DNA of 34,502 nt, from positions 1-34,502 of the forward strand of contig NZ_SBIW01000027.1 in NCBI RefSeq assembly GCF_004054195.1, given 5' to 3'. The notes below the pieces were generated by a model. That model ran no database searches. It was not told the origin of the DNA and worked only from the letters and a program-made list of their open reading frames with translations. A program made the translations under genes and the position numbers. The stretch comes from Mucilaginibacter gilvus (GTDB lineage: Bacteria; Bacteroidota; Bacteroidia; Sphingobacteriales; Sphingobacteriaceae). This document shows, in pieces, positions 6,936 to 14,416 of this stretch. Position 1 is the first letter of the stretch, and each line of letters starts with the position of its first letter.

Positions 6936-8185
6936 CTCTGCTCTTCCCAAATACTGCACAAATGCAATATCGTTTCCACCGCTTTTTGCATATCCTGTAC
7001 ACTTACCCACTCTTGTTTCCCATGAAACGCGTGCTCTCCTGCAAAAATGTTGGGCGTAGGCAAACCCATAAAAGATAACCGCGAGCCATCGGTACCGCCG
7101 CGGATGCTGCAAAGCTTGGGTTCCATACCGGCACGGCGGATGGCTTCCATTCCGTAATCAACAATTTGGGGGTGCTGTGCCAGCACATTCTTCATGTTGC
7201 GGTACTGGGGTTTTACGTCAAGCGTATAAGTGCTGTTCGGGAAGTTTTTCAATACCTCTTCGGTAATTTTCCGTATCGCGTCTGCGTGGTTTACCAGCAA
7301 TCCTTCCTCAAAGTCCCGGATGATAAAATCAATGGTAGCGGTTTCTACATGGCCTGCCATGTCTACGGGGTGTACAAAGCCTTGCATGCCTTCGGTTCCT
7401 TCCGGCGATAATTCATAAGGGAGGGCGGCAGTGATCAGTCCCGCTATTTTGATGGCGCTCTCCATTTTGCCTTTGGCAAATCCCGGGTGCGAGCTAACCC
7501 CGTTAATGGTGAGCCTTGCGCCATCTGCCGAAAATGTTTCATTCTCCATGTTCCCGGCGCTTTCGCCATCCATGGTGTAGCAGGCAAAGGCGCCTATCTT
7601 GGCTATATCGGCCTTATCTACCCCGCGTCCTATCTCTTCATCTGGCGTAAACAATATTTTGATGTCGCCATGTTTTATTTCCGGGTGATTGATAAGCTGG
7701 TCGCAGGCATCCATAATTTCGGCAACACCGGCTTTATTATCGGCACCCAAAAGGGTTGTGCCTGATGCCGTGATGATATCGTTACCCAACTGGTTCTTCA
7801 GGTCGGGGTGTTCGGCCATGCGTAATACCTGGGTATTATCACCGGGCAAAACTATATCTGCGCCCGTATAATTTAAATGCACAAGCGGTTTAACGTCCTT
7901 ACCGCTGCAATCGGGCGCGGTATCCATGTGCGAGCAAAAGCATATCACGGGCACATCAGCCTTGTCTGTATTGGCTGGTATGGTGGCGTACACGTAACCA
8001 AATTCGTCCAGGTGGGCATCGGCAAGGCCTATAGCTAATAGTTCTTTTACTAATAAACGGCCCAGGTCTTTTTGCCTTTCGGTTGAGGGGCAGGTTGGCG
8101 ATGCCGGGTCCGATTGTGTATCGATGGTTACGTAGCGCAGAAATCTTTCGGTAACGGAGAAACTTAGCGGTGTGTTAAAATCCAT
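6920..8185 (-). CDS. pepT: Peptidase T (tripeptide aminopeptidase)
   Basis: PepT is a cytoplasmic M20-family dizinc aminopeptidase that removes the N-terminal residue of tripeptides. The 421-aa sequence has the M20 ligands: SHMDTAPD (His86, Asp88), LLGADNKAG (Asp149), TPDEEIGRG (catalytic Glu183 and ligand Glu184), YTMDGE (Asp206), and C-terminal EHAFHGK (His388). Length is slightly above the usual 405-410. The final residues EEQRPPAP come from a degenerate palindromic repeat (copy D), so the original stop has probably been displaced. The start is the ATG at 8185, with the divergent beta-barrel gene 73 bp away. Confidence 0.96.
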   Translation of the reverse strand: MDFNTPLSFSVTERFLRYVTIDTQSDPASPTCPSTERQKDLGRLLVKELLAIGLADAHLDEFGYVYATIPANTDKADVPVICFCSHMDTAPDCSGKDVKPLVHLNYTGADIVLPGDNTQVLRMAEHPDLKNQLGNDIITASGTTLLGADNKAGVAEIMDACDQLINHPEIKHGDIKILFTPDEEIGRGVDKADIAKIGAFACYTMDGESAGNMENETFSADGARLTINGVSSHPGFAKGKMESAIKIAGLITAALPYELSPEGTEGMQGFVHPVDMAGHVETATIDFIIRDFEEGLLVNHADAIRKITEEVLKNFPNSTYTLDVKPQYRNMKNVLAQHPQIVDYGMEAIRRAGMEPKLCSIRGGTDGSRLSFMGLPTPNIFAGEHAFHGKQEWVSVQDMQKAVETILHLCSIWEEQRPPAP

Positions 8186-8258
8186 ATAAAGCCTATATTA
8201 GTGAAAATTTTTGTGAACCGTGCCGGTACAAAATTGTAAATAATCTTAATTAATTATT

Positions 8259-8978
8259 TTGAAAAAATACATACTATTAGTAGCAGTTACGTTTGCTTCC
8301 TTTGCGGCCAAAGCCCAGGGCGGCTACAATTACAATTCTTTTGGTTTTGGCGTTGGGGCCAGCTATATCCATCCGCTTGCCGATCTGAAAAAAGGGTATA
8401 GCGACTTTGGCTACAACGCCAATTTTACGTATTACTATAACCCTTATGTGCCAATTGTTCTCGAATTTCAGATGGGTAAATTAAGGGGTGGGGGTAATTC
8501 CGTTGCCGAAGATAAGGACACACGCAGGTTCGAGAATAATTACAAAGCGCTTATTTTGCACGTAGATTACCAGTTAGGGGATGCCATTGATTATTACCGC
8601 AGCGGGTTTTTAAATCTCCTGAAGAATTTTTATCTGGGCATTGGTGTAGGGGCGATGTTCAATAATGTGAATGCCAACAGGTTTAGCCTGATAGACCCCA
8701 GCTACCAATTCCCCGGAAAGGAGAAAACGGTAAACCTTATTGTACCCTTACGTTTTGGTTATGAGTTTAAGATATTCGATTACTACGGCGTGCCTAAATT
8801 TGGTATCGATATTGGCTACCAGCATAATGTAACCTTTGGCGAAGGCCTGGATGGCTATGAGGACCCTACCTCTAAGTTTAAAAATAACTCGCCCGACCAG
8901 TACCGCCAGATAACCATCGGGTTTAAATATAACTTCGGTACGGAACATTCTTACGATAAATCTATAAAGGGGAATTGA
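8259..8978 (+). CDS. Outer-membrane beta-barrel protein, function unknown
   Basis: The 239-aa protein begins with a typical signal peptide (MKKYILLVAVTFASFAAKAQ, cleavage after the Ala-Gln region). It continues with alternating aromatic/polar strands rich in Tyr, Phe and Gly and ends in ITIGFKYNFGTE, like the strands of a small Bacteroidota OMP barrel. The start codon is TTG at 8259; no in-frame ATG precedes the signal peptide, and the signal peptide fixes the start. Only one base separates its stop from the next gene's TTG, suggesting co-transcription with the YjbR-like gene. No specific ligand or partner is evident. Confidence 0.85.
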   Translation: MKKYILLVAVTFASFAAKAQGGYNYNSFGFGVGASYIHPLADLKKGYSDFGYNANFTYYYNPYVPIVLEFQMGKLRGGGNSVAEDKDTRRFENNYKALILHVDYQLGDAIDYYRSGFLNLLKNFYLGIGVGAMFNNVNANRFSLIDPSYQFPGKEKTVNLIVPLRFGYEFKIFDYYGVPKFGIDIGYQHNVTFGEGLDGYEDPTSKFKNNSPDQYRQITIGFKYNFGTEHSYDKSIKGN

Positions 8979-8979
8979 T

Positions 8980-9336
8980 TTGAATATTGAAGAACTACGC
9001 GATTATTGCCTGGCTTTGCCGGCTGTTGAAGAGGGTTTTCCCTTTGGCGAAGACACACTGGTTTTTAAAGTCGCCGGAAAAATGTTTCTACTGGCCGGTT
9101 TGGAAGACGGACACCATTTTAACGCCAAGTGCGACCCGGAACGTGCCATAGAGCTAAGAGAGCGTTACACCGAAGTGAAACCCGGCTACCACATGAACAA
9201 GGCCCATTGGAACACGGTTTACATGAGCGGTACACTCACCCGCAAGCAACTTTGCCAAATGATCGATGATTCTTACCAATTGGTTTTTAAAAGTCTCCCA
9301 AAAAAGTTACAGGCAGAAATAGCCGCCTCCAAATAA
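8980..9336 (+). CDS. MmcQ/YjbR family DNA-binding-like protein
   Basis: This 118-aa protein has the hallmarks of the small MmcQ/YjbR (CyaY-like fold) family: an N-terminal helix with CLALPAVEEGFPFGED, VFKVAGKMFLL, NAKCDPERAIELRERY, VKPGYHMNKAHWNTV and a C-terminal helix with DDSYQLVF. Members form a double-wing DNA-binding fold, but their cellular role is not established. It starts at TTG 8980, one base after the previous stop and probably translationally coupled to it. This is the second consecutive gene with a TTG start. Confidence 0.88.
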   Translation: MNIEELRDYCLALPAVEEGFPFGEDTLVFKVAGKMFLLAGLEDGHHFNAKCDPERAIELRERYTEVKPGYHMNKAHWNTVYMSGTLTRKQLCQMIDDSYQLVFKSLPKKLQAEIAASK

Positions 9337-9354
9337 TTAGTTGAACGCCTGGTT

Positions 9355-9362
9355 TATATTTG
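9355..9362 (+). promoter_or_regulatory. Putative -7 element for the M14 peptidase gene
   Basis: TATATTTG matches TAnnTTTG exactly, 10 bp before the ATG at 9373. No good -33 element is seen. Confidence 0.4.
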
Positions 9363-9372
9363 CTGTACCGAT

Positions 9373-11115
9373 ATGAAAAGATCCCTGTTCCTGCTGCTGG
9401 CCCTGTTCTGCTTTATACCGGCACGTGCCCAGCTTACCCCATTCGAACTAAGCAAAAATAAAAACTACTCTGCAACCCATGCCGAGGTAATTGCCTATTA
9501 CCAAACACTGGCGAAACAATACCCGCAGATGCGCACCATCAATTACGGGATGACGGATGTGGGCAAGCCTTTAACGCTGGTGGTTTTATCGAAAGGCAAA
9601 GTATTCGATCCGGTGCTCATCAAAAAACAGAACAAACGTGTGCTGCTCATCAACAATGGCATCCATCCCGGCGAGCCGGAAGGTATTGATGCCAGCATGA
9701 TGCTTACACGCGACCTGCTAAAAAACAAAAAGCTGCCCAATGATGTGGTGATTTGCATCATAGCGGTGTATAATATTGATGGTAACATGAACCGGGGGCA
9801 CTCGCGTGCTAACCAGAACGGGCCAGATGCCTATGGTTTCCGTGGCAACTACCGCAACCTGGATCTGAACCGCGATTTTATCAAAGCCGATAGCCGCAAC
9901 GCCTTGGCTTTCGAGCAGATATTGAACACCTGGCAGCCAGAAGTATTGCTGGATAACCACGTAAGCGATGGTGCCGATTACCAGTACGTAATGACGCTGA
10001 TAGAAACCCAAAAAGACAAACAAAACCCGCTGCTGGCCGATTATACCGCTAAGGTAATGACCGCCGACTTGTACAAGGGCATGAAGAAAAGCGGTTTTGA
10101 GATGATCCCTTACGGCGCGGGCGAAAGCGGCCTGCCCGATAGCGGCATCGTGAGCTTTATGGAAACGCCAAGATTCTCTACCGGCTTTGCCGCCCAGCAT
10201 AATATGATCAGCTATATGACGGAGACGCACATGCTGAAACCTTTCGATAAGCGCCTGTACGCAACTTATAGCTTTATGGAGCACCTGATAGCCATTTGCC
10301 AGCGCGACGCCAAGGTAATTGGCGATCTGCGTAAAAAGGTAGATGCCGAAGTAAGCAGGCAAAAAACATTCGGGCTTGCCTGGAATTTGGACGAGACGAA
10401 GATAGACACCATCACCTTTAAGGGCTACGAAGCCGGTTACAAAACCAGCGAAGTAAGCGGGCTGAAACGATTGTTTTACGACCGTGATAAACCCTACACC
10501 AAAACCGTTAGATTCTTCAATACCTATAAAGCTTCGGCTACAGCCGATAAGCCCATTGCCTACGTTATTCCGCAGGCATGGGGCAGGGTTATCGATCTGT
10601 TTAAGCTGAACCGGGTTGCCATGCGTCAATTAGCGCATGACACCACGCTAAACCTGCAGATGTATTACATAGCCGATTATAAAACCGGCACGCGCCCTTA
10701 TGAAGGGCACTACATCCACACCGGTGTAAAGCTAAGCCCCGTGGAGAGCAAAATTAAATTTTATGCCGGCGATTACGTGGTGTATGTAAACCAGCCTATT
10801 AACCGTTACATTGTAGAAACGCTGGAGCCACAGGGCGTGGACTCGTTCTTCGCCTGGAACTTCTTTGATTCGGTATTGGGGCAAAAGGAATATTTTTCCG
10901 ACTATGTGTTTGAGGATATTGCCGCCGACCTGCTAAAAAAAGACCCGGAGCTGCGCAAAAAGCTGGATGACGAAAAAACAAAAGACCCTAAAATGGCAAA
11001 CAGCGCCGCGGCCCAATTGAATTTTGTTTACCGCAATTCGCCCTATTTTGAAAAAACATACCTGCGCTACCCGGTAGGCAGGCTGCTAACTGATACCAAA
11101 CTCGACCTTAAATGA
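9373..11115 (+). CDS. Secreted M14-family zinc carboxypeptidase
   Basis: The 580-aa protein has a signal peptide (MKRSLFLLLALFCFIPARAQ) and then an M14 peptidase domain. Zinc ligands fit HPGEPEG (His98, Glu101) and DNHVSDG (His196). NLDLNRDF supplies the substrate-binding Arg, and YMTETHML (Glu284) the likely general base. The C-terminal 290 residues are a less conserved extension. It should act in the periplasm or outside the cell, trimming peptides. Its stop overlaps the rhomboid ATG by 4 bp (ATGA), so the two are translationally coupled. Confidence 0.92.
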   Translation: MKRSLFLLLALFCFIPARAQLTPFELSKNKNYSATHAEVIAYYQTLAKQYPQMRTINYGMTDVGKPLTLVVLSKGKVFDPVLIKKQNKRVLLINNGIHPGEPEGIDASMMLTRDLLKNKKLPNDVVICIIAVYNIDGNMNRGHSRANQNGPDAYGFRGNYRNLDLNRDFIKADSRNALAFEQILNTWQPEVLLDNHVSDGADYQYVMTLIETQKDKQNPLLADYTAKVMTADLYKGMKKSGFEMIPYGAGESGLPDSGIVSFMETPRFSTGFAAQHNMISYMTETHMLKPFDKRLYATYSFMEHLIAICQRDAKVIGDLRKKVDAEVSRQKTFGLAWNLDETKIDTITFKGYEAGYKTSEVSGLKRLFYDRDKPYTKTVRFFNTYKASATADKPIAYVIPQAWGRVIDLFKLNRVAMRQLAHDTTLNLQMYYIADYKTGTRPYEGHYIHTGVKLSPVESKIKFYAGDYVVYVNQPINRYIVETLEPQGVDSFFAWNFFDSVLGQKEYFSDYVFEDIAADLLKKDPELRKKLDDEKTKDPKMANSAAAQLNFVYRNSPYFEKTYLRYPVGRLLTDTKLDLK

Positions 11116-11717
11116 TAGAATACCTAACGCTGGCCCCCGTGGCTTCCTTTATATTTGTACTAACGCTGGGCACTTCGCTTTTGGCGTTCTCCAACCCAAA
11201 TATCTATGCCAAATTTATCCTGAACCCGTACGAGGTTTCGCGCGGGCACCGGGTGTACACCATCATCACCAGCGGATTGATCCATGCCGATTGGAACCAC
11301 CTGTTCTTTAACATGTTGTCGTACTATTTTTTCGCCTTTCAGTTAGAAGCGGTGCTGGGTCACTGGCAGTTTGGGGTATTGTACCTGGCAACCATGATAC
11401 TGGCCGATCTGCCCTCCATCCAAAAACACAAGAACGATTCCTGGTATAATACTTTAGGGGCATCGGGCGCAATAAGCGCGGTAATATTTAGCGCCATATT
11501 GTTTAATCCAACGGGGCAAATGGGGCTGTTGTTTCTGCCGTTCCGCATCCCGGCATGGATCTTTGGCATCCTTTACCTCGTATACTGCCACTTTGCATCA
11601 AAACACGCGAGGGACAATATCAACCACGATGCCCACTTATTTGGGGCTTTAAGCGGGATTCTGATAACCATTATATTGCATCACGGTATAATTAACGAAT
11701 TTATAGCGAAGTTTTAA
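11112..11717 (+). CDS. Rhomboid-family intramembrane serine protease
   Basis: The 201-aa protein has about six hydrophobic helices. The family signature HADWNHLFFNM follows the first helix. The catalytic dyad is Ser118 in GASGAIS and His175 in NHDAHLFG. Rhomboids cleave single-pass membrane proteins within the bilayer; the substrate here is unknown. It overlaps the upstream M14 peptidase gene by 4 bp, so both proteases share one transcript. Its 3' end also overlaps by 4 bp the stop of the convergent gene on the other strand. Confidence 0.94.
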   Translation: MIEYLTLAPVASFIFVLTLGTSLLAFSNPNIYAKFILNPYEVSRGHRVYTIITSGLIHADWNHLFFNMLSYYFFAFQLEAVLGHWQFGVLYLATMILADLPSIQKHKNDSWYNTLGASGAISAVIFSAILFNPTGQMGLLFLPFRIPAWIFGILYLVYCHFASKHARDNINHDAHLFGALSGILITIILHHGIINEFIAKF

Positions 11718-12703
11718 CGCGGTAGTTCTATGGATGCGGCAGTTATCGGGCTGCCATCAGGGTTAAATAAAAAGCTCATGGGCTGGTTTGGATTTTTAAT
11801 GATCTCCAGCAGCAGAAAGCCCCAGTTTTTCCAGAAATTTTCCAGCACCTGGCCGTAGGTTTTGTTCATCCATTCATCAAACAAAGGCTTGCTGTTAAAA
11901 CCGCGCAGGGGCATGGCTTCTATAAAAATATCCTCGCCCAGGGGCATCACTTCATACTCGGGCAGGCGGTTAAACAGGTAGTTGGAGTAAAATACCCGTC
12001 CCGAAAACTCCTCGAACTGGATGGGGTGCAGGGTTTCATCTTTTATCTTATCAAATAATTCGCGGTGGTAGCTGCCATTGGCGCCATTATCCTGCAGGCA
12101 CATTACAAGGCCAAAATCTTTTATGCGCAGGGCAAAGGTTTGGGTGTTTATCTCGTCGCGGTAACCAAACTCCTTTTCGTTATTATCCACCTTAAATAAA
12201 AACAGGCTGTAGGGTTTAAAATCTTCAAACTGTATGGGCAGGTTAATGCTCTGCAGCATCAAATGTAAATGGCTGAATTTATGGATGATAGATTGCGATA
12301 TGTTAAACTCCTCGCCCTGCGTATGCTGCATTTTTATGCCGGCCTGCAATTCGTTAAAAATAATACCGTACATCAGCTTAGCCACCCAAAGGAAAAGCCG
12401 GTGCTCATCAAGTGCCTTTACGCCTTCGTAACCCTTGGCAAATGCTTCGGCTATCTCAGTTTCCAGCGGCTCTAAATAGGTTTCGTTAATGACTGCCGAG
12501 CAAGGGATCTTCAGATCTTTGTACGTGGCGATGCTTTCATCAAGTAGTTTAAACGGCTGGTCCTGCAGGTTGTACAGGCTCATGAGCCAAGCTGGAAAAA
12601 CCTGGATCTTTTCTTCGGTGCTGCTGAGGGGCTGGCCGGTTAAAAAGCATTTGGTGTTGCTGAAATTAAAGTTGCTGAAAGGGTGATAAATTTGTACCGC
12701 CAT
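11714..12703 (-). CDS. Conserved-looking protein, function unknown
   Basis: A 329-residue soluble protein without signal peptide or membrane segments. It opens with SNTKCFLTGQPL, which recalls the first half of a zinc-knuckle, but no second Cys pair follows, so metal binding is doubtful. The middle has hydrophobic helices (HRLFLWVAKLMYGIIFNEL) and the C terminus is Trp/Phe-rich (FWKNWGFLLLEI). I do not recognise the family. Its ATG at 12703 is divergent from the next gene, 61 bp away. Confidence 0.8.
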   Translation of the reverse strand: MAVQIYHPFSNFNFSNTKCFLTGQPLSSTEEKIQVFPAWLMSLYNLQDQPFKLLDESIATYKDLKIPCSAVINETYLEPLETEIAEAFAKGYEGVKALDEHRLFLWVAKLMYGIIFNELQAGIKMQHTQGEEFNISQSIIHKFSHLHLMLQSINLPIQFEDFKPYSLFLFKVDNNEKEFGYRDEINTQTFALRIKDFGLVMCLQDNGANGSYHRELFDKIKDETLHPIQFEEFSGRVFYSNYLFNRLPEYEVMPLGEDIFIEAMPLRGFNSKPLFDEWMNKTYGQVLENFWKNWGFLLLEIIKNPNQPMSFLFNPDGSPITAASIELPR

Positions 12704-12764
12704 GGCCGCAAAGATAAGCAGCTTTTAGAAGTATTATTTTAGCTTTGAGTTTTATGTAGTAAAA

Positions 12765-13310
12765 ATGACTTTACCTCTTTTAGGCCTCTCGGATAACGAA
12801 CTCGAGATATATAAACGCACGCAGTTTAATCTAAATAGTAACGTTTCCACAAAAGGCGGATGGGATGATAACAAACTCATTTTGGATAACTACAAAAGCA
12901 TCCATCTGGAATATTTGAAAATGTTCCATGAGAGCAGCGACGAAGACATAAAGCTTGAAGCGTTAAAGCGATTGATATTCATAAATTGGGAAGCCATTGT
13001 GGAGCCGGATTGGCTCACCGGAATAGACGACCTGGATGAAGCCGCAGTATTTGAATCTTACAGCATCCTGAACGACTATATGGAGCAAGGTAAGTTTGAT
13101 CTGGAATTTACCTGGATGCTGAGCCACTACGCCGTTTGGGATTATGTTTTTTTACCGTATGTGGAAAACAAACTATTTACCCTTAACCAGTTTGTAAAAA
13201 CCATAGATATCTCCAGAAAGAAATTCCCCCAAGAGCTCCCCGGCGATGCCTTTGAAAACCGTGGGCAAATGGGTATTTACTGGGAGTTAATAATAAAAAC
13301 AGAAGAATGA
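12765..13310 (+). CDS. Protein of unknown function, coupled to the dipeptide epimerase
   Basis: A 181-aa acidic soluble protein, mostly predicted helical, with many aromatic residues (WEAIVEPDWL, FTWMLSHYAVWDYVFLPY). No signal peptide and no motif I recognise. TAGCTTTG at 12740-12747 is an exact TAnnTTTG element 17 bp before the ATG. Its stop overlaps the start of the epimerase gene by 4 bp (ATGA), which implies translational coupling and possibly a shared physiological role. Confidence 0.85.
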   Translation: MTLPLLGLSDNELEIYKRTQFNLNSNVSTKGGWDDNKLILDNYKSIHLEYLKMFHESSDEDIKLEALKRLIFINWEAIVEPDWLTGIDDLDEAAVFESYSILNDYMEQGKFDLEFTWMLSHYAVWDYVFLPYVENKLFTLNQFVKTIDISRKKFPQELPGDAFENRGQMGIYWELIIKTEE

Positions 13311-14317
13311 AGCTTACTTACCAGCAATTCGAGTTAACCTTAAAGCATACGTTCACTATTGCCAAGTTTTCGCGCACCAGCACGCCGGTTATGCTGCTAC
13401 AGGTAGAGCACGAGGGCATTATTGGCTACGGCGAAGCCTCTATGGTGCCGTACATGGGTGAGAGTTACGAAACCGCCAACACCTTTTTAAGTAAGGTAGA
13501 TGCCGGACAGTTTAGTTACCCCTTTGATTTTGAAGCGATAGTTGGCTACTTAGACAGTATAGCACCCGGTAACCCTGCTGTCAAAGCGGGCATCGATATT
13601 GCCCTGCACGATCTGGACGGTAAGCTGCAGGGTAAACCCTGCTGGGAATTGCTCGGTACCAACCCGGCAAAAATGCCCATAACCAGTTTTACCATTGGGA
13701 TAGACACCAGGGAAGTGATTATTCAAAAGCTAAAAGAAGCCGCTGATTTTAAGATCATCAAGGTAAAGCTTGGCAGGGATACCGATAAAGAGATCATCCA
13801 AACCATCCGCTCGGTAACCAACGTGCCGCTTTTTGTAGATGCCAACCAGGGCTGGACTGATCGCAAGCAAAGCCTCGACGTGGTGTACTGGCTAAAAGAG
13901 CAGGGCGTGGTTTTAATAGAACAGCCCATGCTGAAAACCGACGTGGACGGCAATGCCTGGCTTACTGAGCATAGTCCGCTGCCGCTGATTGGTGATGAAG
14001 CCGTACAGCGCCTGGCCGATGTGGAGAAAGCCAACGGCGTTTACCATGGCATCAACATTAAACTGATGAAATCTGCCGGGATGTACGAGGCCAAACAGAT
14101 GCTGGATAAGGCCCGCGAACTTGGTTTGAAGGTAATGATAGGCTGCATGACCGAAACCAGTTGCGCTACCCTCGCCGCCGCGTCGCTTGCGCCGCAATGC
14201 GACTGGGCCGACCTGGATGGGCCGTTCCTTACCAGCAACAACCCTTATCAATTGCCGGAGTTTACTGATGGCAAATGGGTGCTGAATAACGCGCCGGGAT
14301 TGGGGATAGCGGGTTAA
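13307..14317 (+). CDS. L-Ala-D/L-Glu (dipeptide) epimerase
   Basis: An enolase-superfamily enzyme of the muconate-lactonizing/dipeptide-epimerase subgroup; members epimerise L-Ala-D-Glu from murein peptides. The 336-aa protein shows the KxK pair IKVKLG (Lys152, Lys154), metal ligands DANQGW (Asp178), IEQPM (Glu205) and IGDEAV (Asp230), and the opposite-face Lys motif NIKLMKSAG (250-258). Substrate is inferred from the family and from nagB and anmK at the other end of the window; other dipeptides are possible. It is coupled to the unknown gene upstream. Confidence 0.9.
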   Translation: MKLTYQQFELTLKHTFTIAKFSRTSTPVMLLQVEHEGIIGYGEASMVPYMGESYETANTFLSKVDAGQFSYPFDFEAIVGYLDSIAPGNPAVKAGIDIALHDLDGKLQGKPCWELLGTNPAKMPITSFTIGIDTREVIIQKLKEAADFKIIKVKLGRDTDKEIIQTIRSVTNVPLFVDANQGWTDRKQSLDVVYWLKEQGVVLIEQPMLKTDVDGNAWLTEHSPLPLIGDEAVQRLADVEKANGVYHGINIKLMKSAGMYEAKQMLDKARELGLKVMIGCMTETSCATLAAASLAPQCDWADLDGPFLTSNNPYQLPEFTDGKWVLNNAPGLGIAG

Positions 14318-14416
14318 GCCCCTTTACGGGCAAAAATTGAACTATAAATGGTTAAATATTAACTGTCATTAAAACATTATAAAACTTATTTTCATCCACC
14401 AATTTTTAGTTAGCCC

